Origin: Methylophilus sp. TWE2
GTDB lineage: Bacteria; Pseudomonadota; Gammaproteobacteria; Burkholderiales; Methylophilaceae
Direction of reading: 5' to 3'
Assembly: GCF_001183865.1 (NCBI RefSeq)
Contig: NZ_CP012020.1
Coordinates: 62,001 to 126,000, forward strand
Length of the DNA: 64,000 bases
The position numbers and the translations under genes are program-made. Position 1 is the stretch's first letter, and each line of letters starts with the position of its first letter. A model generated the notes under the pieces. The model saw only the letters and a program-made list of their open reading frames with translations. It made no database searches and was not told where the DNA came from. Positions 16,174 through 25,428 of this stretch are shown here, piece by piece.

Positions 16174-18674
16174 TGCTGGTGCTTACCATTGCCTGGCGCC
16201 AGTGCCGCAGTTTGTGGTCATCGGGTGAAATACGGGTGTTGCTGTTTGCCTTGATTCTGGCGGTGACGGCGACCACAGCGGTGAGTTTTTTCACCGACCG
16301 GCTGCATAGGAGCATGCAAACGCAAGGCAATGTGTTGCTGGGCGCTGACTTGGTGGTGAATGCCGACCATGTGCTCCCCTCTACTTACCGCGCAGAAGCG
16401 CAGCGCCTGCAATACCAGACTTCGCAAGCGCTGGAATTCTCCAGCATGGTGGTGAAAGGGGAGCGCAACGAGCTGGCCGAAATCAAGGCGGTGGAGCAGG
16501 GCTTTCCGCTACGAGGAAAACTAACGATTCGTGATGCTCAGACACCGCAAGCGCAAAAAACCGCCAATACTATTCCCGCCCGTGGCACAGTTTGGATGGA
16601 ACCCAGCCTGGCGAAAAAGCTGGACCTCAAGTTAGGCGATGAAGTCAGCGTGGGGAATAGCCAGCTCAAGGTAGCCGCCTTGCTGCTGCAAGAGCCTTCA
16701 CGTGGCGGTGATATGTTTAATATTGCGCCGCGCTTGTTGATGAATAGCGCGGATGTGGCGGCGACCGGCCTGATTCAGTTTGGTAGTCGGGTCAAATATC
16801 AGTTATTGGTGGCAAGTGCTGATACCCCTTCAATCGTCCAGTTTGCTGATTGGCTGAAGCCAAAATTGGCGAGGGGAGAGCGGGTGGATGATATCCGCAG
16901 TGCCCGCCCAGAGATGCGCAGTGCGCTGGATAAAGCGCAGCAGTTTCTCGGTATTGCTTCTATGGTCGGCGTGATTCTGGCCATGGTCGCCATGTTGCTG
17001 GCGAGTATCCCTTACGTGCAAAAAAGCCTGGATACCTACGCGCTCATGCGTTGTTTTGGCGCGACCAAAGCACTGATCACCAATATCCTGCTATATCAGA
17101 CTTTGCTGCTGGCGTTGGTGGGCAGCGTGATCGGTTGCGTACTGGGATTTGCGGCACAACATGGCCTGGCAATACTCGCGGCACGACTGTTTTTAGAGAC
17201 CTTGCCCAGCCCGGGCTGGACGCCGGTTTTGTTAGGCCTGGTCACTGGCTTTGCCACCTTGCTCACGGTGGTGTGGCCGCAACTGATGCGTTTGCGGGCC
17301 GTGCCCGCCTTGCGCATTTTGCGCCAGGATCTAGAAGGCAATGTGCGTGGCAGCGGCTTGTTGTTTGTACCTGCATTTCTGGTACTGGCTGGGCTGGTGT
17401 TCTGGCATTCCGGTGATGCCAAACTGGCAGCGATTGTATTGGCAGCACTGGCGGCATTGGTGATGGTGGCCGGTGTGCTCGCCTGGCTGGGCATACGGCT
17501 GCTACAGTCAACGTTTAAACAAACTGCAACTTTCGGCGTGATCCGGCTGGGGTTAATGGGCTTAAGGCGCCGCCCGGCCCTGACCGTCGCGCAGGTGGTG
17601 GGCGTGAGCATGGGCCTGATGGCGGTCTTGCTATTGGCCTTTGTGCGTAACGACCTGCTCAAGACCTGGCAAACCTCCTTGCCTGCCGATGCACCTAACC
17701 GGTTTGTGATTAATATCCAGGCCGATCAAATGCCTGGCATCAACGCTTTGCTTACTGCGCAGGGTATAGACCATGCCGAAATTTTGCCTATGGTGCGGGC
17801 ACGACTGGTATCAGTGAACGGCAAACCGCTGAATGTGGCCGACTATGAAGATGAACGTGCCAAGCGACTGGCAGAACGCGAATTTAATTTATCCTGGGCG
17901 GCTGAGATGCAGTCCGACAACGAACTGGTGGCCGGGCAGTGGTGGCGAGCAGATGACGCAGGCAAGCCTTTGTTGTCGCTGGAGCAGGGCCTCGCAGATA
18001 CTTTAAAACTCAAGCTCGGCGATCAGCTGACTTATGATGTGGCTGGTACACCGCTGACGCTGACCATCTCCAGCCTGCGCAAAGTGGATTGGAGCAGCAT
18101 GCATGTGAATTTTTTTGCGGTGACACCGCCGAAAGTGCTGGATGGTTACGCGGCCAATTACCTCACCAGTTTCCACCTGCCTGCGGGGAAGGAAGATGCG
18201 CTAAACCAGCTCGTCAGAACATTCCCCAATTTAACCATCATCAATGTGGCGGCGGTGCTGGAACAGCTTCAGGGCCTGATCAGCAAAATGAGCTACGCCA
18301 TTGAGTTTGTATTTGGCTTTAGCCTGCTGGCCGGGGTGGCCGTGTTATATGCTGCCTTGATGGCAACCCGCGAAGAGCGCGTGCGTGAAAGCACCCTGAT
18401 GCGCGTGCTCGGCGCCTCAAGAAAGCAGGTCGTGCTAGCGATGCTGGTGGAATTTTTATGTGTAGGCCTGCTGGCCAGTGTGGTGGCAATGCTGTTTACC
18501 AATATCGCAGCCTATTACCTGGCGACGCTGGTGCTGCATATCGATTACCAGTTCAATCTCTGGTTGAGCGTGCAAGGCTTGCTGGCTGCCATATTGCTAG
18601 TGCCGTTTGCGGCGTGGCTGGTGGCGCGGCACCAGTTTAACCGGCCCCCCAGGGCGTTGTTACAAAGTGTTTAA
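16173..18674 (+). CDS. ybbP: ABC transporter permease, YbbP/FtsX-fold
   Basis: Large inner-membrane permease of 833 residues partnering YbbA. It has an N-terminal transmembrane helix (LLFALILAVTATTAVSFF), a long periplasmic domain, a cluster of helices around residues 265-420, a second periplasmic region, and C-terminal FtsX-type helices with TREERVRESTLMRVLGASRKQ, a typical cytoplasmic coupling segment. Size and duplicated FtsX organisation match E. coli YbbP. The substrate is not established; linkage to the lysophospholipase TesA suggests a role with lipids or lipid-linked molecules, which is inference. Confidence 0.92.
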   Translation: MLVLTIAWRQCRSLWSSGEIRVLLFALILAVTATTAVSFFTDRLHRSMQTQGNVLLGADLVVNADHVLPSTYRAEAQRLQYQTSQALEFSSMVVKGERNELAEIKAVEQGFPLRGKLTIRDAQTPQAQKTANTIPARGTVWMEPSLAKKLDLKLGDEVSVGNSQLKVAALLLQEPSRGGDMFNIAPRLLMNSADVAATGLIQFGSRVKYQLLVASADTPSIVQFADWLKPKLARGERVDDIRSARPEMRSALDKAQQFLGIASMVGVILAMVAMLLASIPYVQKSLDTYALMRCFGATKALITNILLYQTLLLALVGSVIGCVLGFAAQHGLAILAARLFLETLPSPGWTPVLLGLVTGFATLLTVVWPQLMRLRAVPALRILRQDLEGNVRGSGLLFVPAFLVLAGLVFWHSGDAKLAAIVLAALAALVMVAGVLAWLGIRLLQSTFKQTATFGVIRLGLMGLRRRPALTVAQVVGVSMGLMAVLLLAFVRNDLLKTWQTSLPADAPNRFVINIQADQMPGINALLTAQGIDHAEILPMVRARLVSVNGKPLNVADYEDERAKRLAEREFNLSWAAEMQSDNELVAGQWWRADDAGKPLLSLEQGLADTLKLKLGDQLTYDVAGTPLTLTISSLRKVDWSSMHVNFFAVTPPKVLDGYAANYLTSFHLPAGKEDALNQLVRTFPNLTIINVAAVLEQLQGLISKMSYAIEFVFGFSLLAGVAVLYAALMATREERVRESTLMRVLGASRKQVVLAMLVEFLCVGLLASVVAMLFTNIAAYYLATLVLHIDYQFNLWLSVQGLLAAILLVPFAAWLVARHQFNRPPRALLQSV

Positions 18675-18711
18675 CCGCATGTGGTTTGGGCGAGTCAGGT
18701 AAAATACGTCC

Positions 18712-19920
18712 ATGATTCCGATTTATCCTGCCAATAGCCTGAAAGATGCGCCCTTGCAAGGCGAGGTGACGCTGAGTGGTCTCACCAATCCACCGCCGCT
18801 GTCGCTGTATATCCATATCCCCTGGTGCGTGCGCAAATGCCCGTATTGTGACTTTAACTCGCACGAAGCGCGCCAGGAAATCCCCGAAGCGGCGTATGTG
18901 GATGCCTTAATCGCCGACCTTGAGCAAGCCACGCCATTGGTGTGGGGCCGCAAAATCCGTAGTGTATTTTTTGGCGGCGGCACGCCCAGCATTTTTTCTG
19001 CCGAAGCGATAGATAAGATACTTAGCCATGTGCGTATGCTGACGCCGCTAGAATACGGCGCTGAAGTGACGCTGGAAGCCAACCCAGGCACGGTGGATAT
19101 TGCCAACTTCAAGGGCTACAAAGAAGCAGGCGTCAACCGTGTGTCGCTGGGTATTCAAAGTTTTCAGCCGCAATATCTGAAAGCCTTGGGCCGCATTCAT
19201 GACCGTGACCAGGCCTTGGCCGCAGCCGAGCTGGCCATGAGTACCTTCGACAAGGTCAATCTGGACGTGATTTATGCCTTGCCAGAACAAAGTTTGGAAG
19301 ATGCCTTAAAGGACGCCGAAACGGCATGCGCCATCAAACCCGCGCATTTATCGTTTTATCACCTGACGCTGGAACCCAACACGCCGTTTCACCGTACACC
19401 ACCGAGCTTGCCGGATGACGACACCAGCGCCACCATGCAGGAAGAAATCGAGAAGATACTTGCTGCAAATGGTTACCAGCATTATGAAACCTCAGCATTT
19501 GCCCAGCATGGTCAGCAGTGTCAGCACAACCTGAATTACTGGACGTTTGGTGACTACTTGGGCATAGGTGCAGGCGCGCATTCCAAGCTGAGTTTTCATG
19601 ACAAGATTATCCGCCAGAGCCGGCATAAACATCCCAAGCGGTATCTCGAAGCGGTCACTACCGGGCAGGTGGTGGATAGTGAATGGCAGATTGGGCGCGA
19701 GGACTTGGCGTTTGAGTTTATGATGAATGCGTTGCGGTTGGTGGATGGCGTTGAGGCTGGGTTGTTTCAGCAGCGGACGGGATTGCCATTAAGGACCATT
19801 CAGCCTACCTTGCAGGCTGCAGAGCAACAAGGGTTGTTGGCGGAGCAGAGTGGTGTGATTGCACCGACATTCAAAGGGCAGCGGTTTTTGAATGAGTTAT
19901 TGGGGATGTTTTTGCCATAG
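18712..19920 (+). CDS. hemW: Radical SAM heme chaperone HemW
   Basis: Heme-binding radical SAM protein related to HemN and formerly annotated as oxygen-independent coproporphyrinogen oxidase. The 4Fe-4S motif C39-x3-C43-x2-C46 lies in PWCVRKCPYCDFNSH, followed by SVFFGGGTPS, EANPGTV, NRVSLGIQSF and NLDVIYALPEQ. The HemW-type C-terminal domain is present (LGIGAGAHSKL, winged-helix end). It is a full 402 residues. It lies 37 nt after ybbP and is the last gene before the 616-bp repeat region. Confidence 0.93.
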   Translation: MIPIYPANSLKDAPLQGEVTLSGLTNPPPLSLYIHIPWCVRKCPYCDFNSHEARQEIPEAAYVDALIADLEQATPLVWGRKIRSVFFGGGTPSIFSAEAIDKILSHVRMLTPLEYGAEVTLEANPGTVDIANFKGYKEAGVNRVSLGIQSFQPQYLKALGRIHDRDQALAAAELAMSTFDKVNLDVIYALPEQSLEDALKDAETACAIKPAHLSFYHLTLEPNTPFHRTPPSLPDDDTSATMQEEIEKILAANGYQHYETSAFAQHGQQCQHNLNYWTFGDYLGIGAGAHSKLSFHDKIIRQSRHKHPKRYLEAVTTGQVVDSEWQIGREDLAFEFMMNALRLVDGVEAGLFQQRTGLPLRTIQPTLQAAEQQGLLAEQSGVIAPTFKGQRFLNELLGMFLP

Positions 19921-19945
19921 TCAGAATTTTTATTGACTAATAAAG

Positions 19946-20165
19946 GTTCTTTTTCGCCTCTCGGCGAGTTACTTTCTGTTGCTTGCCCCACAGAAAGTAA
20001 CCAAAGAAGAGGGCCCCCAGCCATCACGGCCTTACGGCTGCCTTGCGTTGCTCAACAAAGTAAGCGGTCACGAAACTCGCCCTGACAAGCCACACACTTC
20101 GTGGCTTGTTGCGGAGCTCAGACAGTCGTTCCCTTCTTCCTTACTTTGTTTCCGCTACTCAGCGT
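19946..20165 (+). repeat. Degenerate interspersed repeat, copy 1
   Basis: Starts with the hairpin TCGCC-TCTC-GGCGA (19954-19967) followed by a perfect 11-bp stem GTTACTTTCTG (19968-19978) with CAGAAAGTAAC (19991-20001). The remaining 160 bp matches copy 2 on the opposite strand over its length, for example at CCGCTACTC near the right end. Elements opening with a similar cgcc/ggcg hairpin and 'agaaagtaaccaaag' are scattered in many betaproteobacterial and other proteobacterial genomes and often give rise to spurious small protein annotations. Confidence 0.75.
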
Positions 20166-20269
20166 GATGGAATGGGATTTATCTCGTCAAAGTCACACTG
20201 TTGAAATTTGAACAGTTGCAATTAAAGACTACACTCCTGTGGCGCTCAGTGGGTTTTCGGGCCCCTATC

Positions 20270-20476
20270 TGCCGCGCCGAGTAGCGCAGGCAAAATAAGA
20301 TGAAGCGAGCGGCTGTCCGAATCCCGCGGTGGCCTGAGATTTGTGCAGGCCGCTAGGATGAGTTTCGCGAGCGCTTATTTTGATGAGCAACGCAGGAAAT
20401 AAGCGGAAGCTAGGGTGTCCTTTGCCTTCTTTCTTATGGACAAGCATTAGAAAGAACGGTCGCCTAAAGGCGAAAT
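20270..20476 (-). repeat. Degenerate interspersed repeat, copy 2 (inverted)
   Basis: Read on the minus strand from 20476 it begins TTTCGCCTTTAGGCGA, then TTCTTTCTAATGCTTGTCC and AAGAAAGAAGGCAAAGGA, tracking copy 1 element by element with many substitutions, and ends near CGCTACTCGGCG (about 20280-20269). Translating matched frames gives related sequences in the two copies (for example HETRPDKPHTS and RETHPSGLHKS), so the two descend from one element. The hairpin arms have decayed more in this copy. Confidence 0.72.
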
Positions 20477-20536
20477 AAATAATTCACTAATCTACTGCAT
20501 TAAGAGTGGCACTAATTTGGTTAGACTACAAAAAAC

Positions 20537-21268
20537 TTACCGCTTATCCCGCCGTTCTTCCAAAATCCCCCAAACCAAACTCAATCCCAGCAATAACACC
20601 GCACTCACTACAATCACCAATACCTGAGGTGTTTGATAAAGCCTTTTCACCGGCGTCTTTGCGATTGCCTGCGCATTCGCCTGATAGGTCTCCACTAAAT
20701 GTGCCTTTACGGCCGCAATACGGTCCACCAAATGCCCCGCAGAAAAAGAATAACCTTTTAAAGAAAGCCCTTCTGGCAAGTGCAGTGCAGGCAGCGTGAG
20801 CTTGGGCCAATGCCAGCCTGATTGTTGCGAATCCTGTGAGAGTTGCACGCTCATCACCAGGCCGGGTGTGACAAAGGTTTGCGGATCGACTTCATCGGCT
20901 TTTTTAATTCGGTGGGTGATGGTATGCAGGGTTTGCGCATTGGGCACGGCGATGAGTTGCGCGGATTTGGCCGCCTGGTCAGCCTTGAGCAGGATGCCGC
21001 GGCTGCGACTCAAGGTAAGTGATTGCTGCACAAAGCGTTGCTGCAGGACCGGGCTTTGCGGGTAGAGTTTGGCGGCGAGGCTGTTGACGCTTTCACCGGG
21101 GAGTAGCGGCCAGAGCATGGATTGTTCCTGCTTTGGGTTGGCGATGCCAAACGCGGCTTGTACGGGATGATTAAACAGCCGGATCCCTAAGCCGAGGACT
21201 ATCATGAGGCCTGCCATCATCACCAAGGATGATCTGAGATTCCATTGGTGAGGATGGCGGGGAGTCAT
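20537..21268 (-). CDS. Membrane-anchored protein of unknown function downstream of argH
   Basis: A 243-residue protein with one transmembrane helix near the N-terminus (about 15-31, VMMAGLMIVLGLGIRLF) and one at the C-terminus (about 218-236, VLVIVVSAVLLLGLSLVWG), with the middle probably periplasmic. The segment LLPGESVNSLAAKLYPQSP (about 54-72) resembles the start of a LysM or FimV N-terminal peptidoglycan-binding unit, which is a weak match. The start ATG overlaps the argH stop (ATGA), so it is translationally coupled to argH. Function is not recognised. Confidence 0.7.
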   Translation of the reverse strand: MTPRHPHQWNLRSSLVMMAGLMIVLGLGIRLFNHPVQAAFGIANPKQEQSMLWPLLPGESVNSLAAKLYPQSPVLQQRFVQQSLTLSRSRGILLKADQAAKSAQLIAVPNAQTLHTITHRIKKADEVDPQTFVTPGLVMSVQLSQDSQQSGWHWPKLTLPALHLPEGLSLKGYSFSAGHLVDRIAAVKAHLVETYQANAQAIAKTPVKRLYQTPQVLVIVVSAVLLLGLSLVWGILEERRDKR

Positions 21269-22686
21269 CAGAGCCCTAACTTTGCTCTGGCTTGTGCAAT
21301 GGCGCGGCGCACTTGTTCGGGGGCGGTGCCGCCGGTGTGGTTGCGGCTGGCGACCGAGCCTTCCAGCGTGAGCACTTCAAATACGTCATCGGTAATGGTT
21401 GCGCTAAATGCTTGTAACTCGGCCAAGCTAAATTCGGCCAAGTCACGGCCAGATTCCACGCCTGCTTTCACGGCATGGGCGACGACTTCGTGTGCATCGC
21501 GGAACGGCATGCCTTTTTTCACCAGGTAGTCGGCGAGGTCAGTCGCTGTGGCAAAGCCTTCGAGCGCGGCCTGGCGCATATTGTCGGCCTTGACGGTGAT
21601 GCCGCGCAGCATGTCAGCGTAAATCTGCAAGGTCACCAGCAAGGTGTCGGCCACGTCAAACAGCGGTTCTTTGTCTTCCTGGTTGTCTTTGTTATAGGCC
21701 AGTGGCTGGCCTTTCATCAAGGTCAGCAGGCCGATTAAATGGCCATACACGCGGCCGGTTTTGCCGCGCACCAGCTCGGGCACGTCCGGATTTTTCTTTT
21801 GCGGCATGATGGAGGAGCCGGTACAGAAACGGTCGGCGATATCAATAAAGCCGAATCTTGGGCTCATCCATAAAATCAGTTCTTCAGAGAAACGTGACAG
21901 GTGCATCATCAACAACGAGGCGGCTGCATTAAATTCGATGGCAAAGTCGCGGTCGGAGACGGCATCAAGCGAGTTTTGGCATACGCTGTCAAAACCTAGC
22001 AACTCGGCAACCAGTTCACGCTTGATTGGGTAGCTGGTGCCTGCCAGTGCGGCGGCGCCTAAGGGCAGGCGGTTGATACGCTTGCGTGCATCGGCAAAAC
22101 GCTCTGCATCGCGGTTAAGCATTTCAAAATAGGCCATCAGGTGGTGGCCAAACGTGACGGGCTGAGCCACTTGTAGATGGGTAAAGCCAGGCATGATAGT
22201 GGCGGCGTGTTGCTCAGCCAAATCCAGTAGCGAGGTTTGCAGGACGCGGATACCGGCAATGCTGTCATCGACCACGCTACGCAGCCACAGGCGCACATCG
22301 GTCGCGACCTGGTCGTTACGTGAGCGGCCAGTATGCAGGCGTTTGCCGGCATCACCGATTTTCTCGGTCAGGCGTTTTTCAATATTCAGGTGTACATCTT
22401 CAAGGTCGAGCAGCCATTCAAATTGCCCGGCTTCAATTTCAGCCAGGATTTCACCCAGGCCGCGTTTGATCTCTTCCACATCTTGCGCAGAGATAATGCC
22501 CTGCTCACCCAGCATGGTGGCGTGGGCAATCGAACCCTGGATATCGAACTTGGCCAGGCGTTTATCGAAATCCACCGAGGCGGTATAACGCTTGACCAGT
22601 TCTGCCACCGGCTCATTAAAGCGGCCGGACCAGGCTTGGTCCTTTTGATGCAAAGAAGACTGGGTTGTCGATTTGGGTGCGGTCAA
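21268..22686 (-). CDS. argH: Argininosuccinate lyase
   Basis: Last step of arginine synthesis: cleaves argininosuccinate to arginine and fumarate. The fumarase-superfamily signature [12 protein letters not shown] is present, along with [34 protein letters not shown] and [14 protein letters not shown]. The length of 472 is normal. The frame opens with a TTG codon at 22686; there is no ATG in frame until well inside the conserved region, so TTG is the probable start with a weak AAAGAA upstream. It is divergent from the sensor kinase gene. Confidence 0.96.
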   Translation of the reverse strand: MTAPKSTTQSSLHQKDQAWSGRFNEPVAELVKRYTASVDFDKRLAKFDIQGSIAHATMLGEQGIISAQDVEEIKRGLGEILAEIEAGQFEWLLDLEDVHLNIEKRLTEKIGDAGKRLHTGRSRNDQVATDVRLWLRSVVDDSIAGIRVLQTSLLDLAEQHAATIMPGFTHLQVAQPVTFGHHLMAYFEMLNRDAERFADARKRINRLPLGAAALAGTSYPIKRELVAELLGFDSVCQNSLDAVSDRDFAIEFNAAASLLMMHLSRFSEELILWMSPRFGFIDIADRFCTGSSIMPQKKNPDVPELVRGKTGRVYGHLIGLLTLMKGQPLAYNKDNQEDKEPLFDVADTLLVTLQIYADMLRGITVKADNMRQAALEGFATATDLADYLVKKGMPFRDAHEVVAHAVKAGVESGRDLAEFSLAELQAFSATITDDVFEVLTLEGSVASRNHTGGTAPEQVRRAIAQARAKLGL

Positions 22687-22776
22687 AACAAAATTCTTTC
22701 TGCCAAAAGGCTGGCTTGCGCGACAGGCGCTGAATACTTATCATGCTGGAGCCACATTATAAATGAACATCACGCT

Positions 22777-23796
22777 GTGCGTAAAACTAGCCGCATTCCC
22801 AATTTCCGCAATCTGGGCATACACTTACGTGTACTGTTGCTGCATCTTTGCCTGCTGGCGTTCTTGACGGTGTATGACGGCCAGTCTGGCTGGAATGTGT
22901 CTTTATGGCTCAACGACCTGGCTCAGATTGGCAGCCAGTGGGCGCCACCGCTGTTAATAGTGATGGGCGCACTCACGCTGGCTTACCCTTATCTTAGCCG
23001 CTGGCCTTACCGATGGGCGCTTGCGGGTATTTTCCTGCTGGCGATCAGCCTGACCGCTTTTTCCGCGTTAGCCTATCATCGCTGGATTACGCCATTAGCC
23101 ACCTCGCAAGTTTGGCAATTGATGCTGCTATGTGTAGCAGACGTGCTGGTGTGTTTGTATTACCTGGATTTATTGCAACGCGCCTATTCCCCTGCGATTG
23201 CCGAGGCCCGGCTACAGGCCTTGCAGGCACGTATCCGACCACATTTCCTGTTTAATAGCCTCAATGCCGCGCTATCACTCATACGCAGCCAGCCACAGCG
23301 TGCCGAAAACGCGCTGGAGGATATGGCTGAACTGTTTCGTGTGCTCATGGCCGACAACCGAGACCTGGTGCCGTTGTCGCAGGAAATTGCCTTGTGCCAG
23401 CAATACCTAAATATCGAAAAACTGCGGCTGGATGAACGCCTGCAATATGACTGGCAGCTGTATGACGTTCCGACCGAGATGATGATCCCACCCCTGATTT
23501 TGCAGCCGTTGCTAGAAAACGCGGTCTATCATGGTATTGAGCCGCAATCACAAGGTGGCCTCATTAATATTGAAATCAGGCCCAGCGGCAAGAGTTTGCT
23601 GTTGCGCATCAGCAACCCGCTCTCTCCGCGCAGTGACAAATCTGGCGGCAATAAAATGGCGCTCAAAAATATCCGCGAGCGGTTGCGCCTGCATTACGAC
23701 CTCGAGGCGCAGTTAAGGCAATATGAAGCCGACCAGCGGTATATTGTCGAAATCCTGATCCCGACACGGCCAATGTCTGAGGTGGTGCATGGCTAA
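22777..23796 (+). CDS. LytS/AlgZ-type sensor histidine kinase
   Basis: Inner-membrane sensor kinase of the His_kinase (PF06580) type. Four or five hydrophobic segments fill residues 12-135, followed by the phosphoacceptor region RIRPHFLFNSLNAALSL (His156) and the ATP-binding N-box PPLILQPLLENAVYHGIEP, then a G-box with NIRERLRLHY. The open frame begins far upstream at 22333 inside argH on the other strand. I choose GTG 22777 (VRKTSRIPNFRNLG, 339 aa), where the sequence begins to match AlgZ-like proteins. It overlaps the response regulator gene by 8 nt. The signal sensed is unknown. Confidence 0.88.
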   Translation: MRKTSRIPNFRNLGIHLRVLLLHLCLLAFLTVYDGQSGWNVSLWLNDLAQIGSQWAPPLLIVMGALTLAYPYLSRWPYRWALAGIFLLAISLTAFSALAYHRWITPLATSQVWQLMLLCVADVLVCLYYLDLLQRAYSPAIAEARLQALQARIRPHFLFNSLNAALSLIRSQPQRAENALEDMAELFRVLMADNRDLVPLSQEIALCQQYLNIEKLRLDERLQYDWQLYDVPTEMMIPPLILQPLLENAVYHGIEPQSQGGLINIEIRPSGKSLLLRISNPLSPRSDKSGGNKMALKNIRERLRLHYDLEAQLRQYEADQRYIVEILIPTRPMSEVVHG

Positions 23797-24535
23797 GCAG
23801 CGTTTGCTGATTGTAGACGATGAGCCATTGGCCAGGCAGCGTTTGCGTGACCTGGTGAGCGATGTCGGCGGTTATGACGTGGCGGGCGAAGCTGCTAATG
23901 GTGTTGAAGCATTGGCGCTATTGCAGCAAGGCACTGTGGATATTGCGCTGGTGGATATCCGCATGCCCGTCATGGATGGCATCGAGTTCGCACAACATTT
24001 GCGCCAGTTGGCGCAGCCCCCCAATCTGATTTTTACCACGGCCTATGATCACTATGCTGTGCAGGCATTTGACCTCAATGCCATTGATTATTTGCTCAAA
24101 CCCATACGCAGTGAGCGGCTGGCAGCGGCGTTAGCCAAAGCACGGCCTTTACAGCTCAAACAGTCACAGGTGTTGCAGTCGTTACAGCAAACGCATGACC
24201 ATTTGAGCATACAAGAGCGCGGCAAAGTGCTGCTGATCCCGGTGGAGGACGTGCTTTATTTTCGTGCAGAGTTGAAATATGTGACTGTACGCACCCGCGA
24301 AAAAAGCTATTTGCTCGAAACCTCACTTACCCAGCTTGAGCACACCCATGCGGATAAATTTGTGCGTATACACCGTAACGCACTGGTGGCGCGTGATGCG
24401 ATTCGCGGATTTGAAAAGCAAAGGGTTGCGGAAGGCGAGGATGCAGGTGATGCGGTGTGGGTGGTATTGATCAAGGATATCCCGGAGACGCTGGTGGTCA
24501 GTCGCCGTCATCAGTATATGATTAAGGCCACCTAG
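23789..24535 (+). CDS. LytTR-family response regulator (AlgR-like)
   Basis: DNA-binding response regulator of 248 residues. The receiver domain (1-120) has the acidic pair in IVDDEPLARQRL, phosphoacceptor Asp56 in VDIRMPVMDG, the conserved Thr in FTTAYDHYAV and Lys in LLKPI. The LytTR DNA-binding domain occupies about 145-245 (LLIPVEDVLYFRAELKYVTV, FVRIHRNALVA). It is the partner of the overlapping LytS-like kinase. AlgZ/AlgR-like pairs beside argH and hemC/hemD are a frequent gammaproteobacterial and betaproteobacterial order. A terminator hairpin includes its stop codon. Confidence 0.93.
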   Translation: MAKQRLLIVDDEPLARQRLRDLVSDVGGYDVAGEAANGVEALALLQQGTVDIALVDIRMPVMDGIEFAQHLRQLAQPPNLIFTTAYDHYAVQAFDLNAIDYLLKPIRSERLAAALAKARPLQLKQSQVLQSLQQTHDHLSIQERGKVLLIPVEDVLYFRAELKYVTVRTREKSYLLETSLTQLEHTHADKFVRIHRNALVARDAIRGFEKQRVAEGEDAGDAVWVVLIKDIPETLVVSRRHQYMIKAT

Positions 24536-24547
24536 GTGGCCTTTTTT
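24526..24547 (+). terminator. Intrinsic terminator overlapping the response-regulator stop codon
   Basis: The arms GGCCACC (24526-24532) and GGTGGCC (24535-24541) form a perfect 7-bp GC-rich stem followed by TTTTTT (24542-24547). The TAG stop codon (24533-24535) lies in the loop, so the last two codons form part of the hairpin. Confidence 0.85.
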
Positions 24548-24552
24548 ACTAT

Positions 24553-25221
24553 TTACTTTTTCTTTTGCGCTTGATCAATCACCTTGGCTGCCCAGTCGCG
24601 CCCCCCGAGTCCAAAAGCAATCGCCAATGCCAAAAACACCGCACCAAACACAATCACAAACAGGGAGTGGATCAGCTGCATGCCTATGCCCAGTTGTTCC
24701 AGTGCAATGAAAATCGCCAATATCTGGATACAGTATTCGGCAGAAGTACTGATGATCAATGCCTGTTCAAACTTGATGCTATGCAACCAGGCAAATACTA
24801 GGCGGTTGATGAAACGGGCGAACAGGGTACCAAAAATCACTACCAGAATCGCCACAATAATGTGCGGCAGGTAGCTGGCCAGTTCTTTCAAGAGTGCTGC
24901 GACTTCGTTAAGGCCCAGGGAATTGGCGCAAGTGATGACGAACAGCAAAATTACCAGCCAATAGAGTACTTCACTGATAATACCGCTCAGTGTCACTTTG
25001 TAATTGGCGCTGCGCATAAACGCTTCGAGGCCGGAGCTTTTCGCAAAAGTATCAAAGTGCGTCAGTTCAAGAATACGCTTCACACCTAGCCTGACGGCTT
25101 TTGCCACCAGCCAGCCAAAAAACAGGATGACGATGGCAGCGAGTAATTTGGGCACAAAATGGACTAATTCGACCCAGAATTGATTCAGTGAAGAAAGGAA
25201 AATGTCGATTTGGTATTGCAT
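24553..25221 (-). CDS. Small mechanosensitive-channel-like membrane protein
   Basis: A 222-residue inner-membrane protein with about five hydrophobic helices (for example LLAAIVILFFGWLVAKAV near 25-42 and VLYWLVILLFVITCANSL near 85-102) in the repeated TM_helix (PF05552) pattern, ending with LAIAFGLGGRDWAAKVI, the glycine-rich pore-like end typical of the family. It lacks the MscS beta domain, so channel function is inferred. ATG 25221 is chosen over the upstream 25245 because a strong GGAGG sits about 9 nt before it. It converges on the LytTR operon across the 24526-24547 terminator. Confidence 0.85.
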   Translation of the reverse strand: MQYQIDIFLSSLNQFWVELVHFVPKLLAAIVILFFGWLVAKAVRLGVKRILELTHFDTFAKSSGLEAFMRSANYKVTLSGIISEVLYWLVILLFVITCANSLGLNEVAALLKELASYLPHIIVAILVVIFGTLFARFINRLVFAWLHSIKFEQALIISTSAEYCIQILAIFIALEQLGIGMQLIHSLFVIVFGAVFLALAIAFGLGGRDWAAKVIDQAQKKK

Positions 25222-25428
25222 GGATAGTTCCTCCATTTTTATCATTGAACAGTGACTTTTCTAGCCACTTCTGGATTGCTGTTTTTTGTCAGCATAACTC
25301 AAGATGACTGTTTTGGGGAGCAAAAGGTTCACCTTGGGAATGATCGCGGTGTGGCCATGTAACAGGCGCAGAAGTGGGGCGATGCCGTGTTAAAATGCCG
25401 TGCTAAATTCATCAAAGGTAAGACCGTT

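Larger units (their letters stand above)
19921..20536. other. 616-bp gene-free interval
   Basis: No gene could be supported here. Open frames on either strand (such as 19979-20167 plus and 20265-20447 minus) are related to each other and are explained by the two inverted repeat copies annotated below. The centre (20166-20269) and the right end (20477-20536) show no recognisable feature. Terminators for hemW (plus) and the 20537-21268 gene (minus) may lie within the repeat hairpins. Confidence 0.7.

Noticed and set aside
19979..20447. Two 60-codon open frames in the gene-free interval
   Set aside because: They lie in the two inverted copies of one repeat and are related to each other; no ribosome-binding sites and no independent evidence of coding.
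20506..20799. 97-codon plus-strand frame
   Set aside because: It is antisense to the membrane protein gene at 20537-21268, which is translationally coupled to argH.
22333..22776. Long N-terminal extension of the sensor kinase reading frame (148 extra codons)
   Set aside because: It runs antisense through conserved argH coding sequence and lacks family resemblance; the kinase homology begins after GTG 22777.
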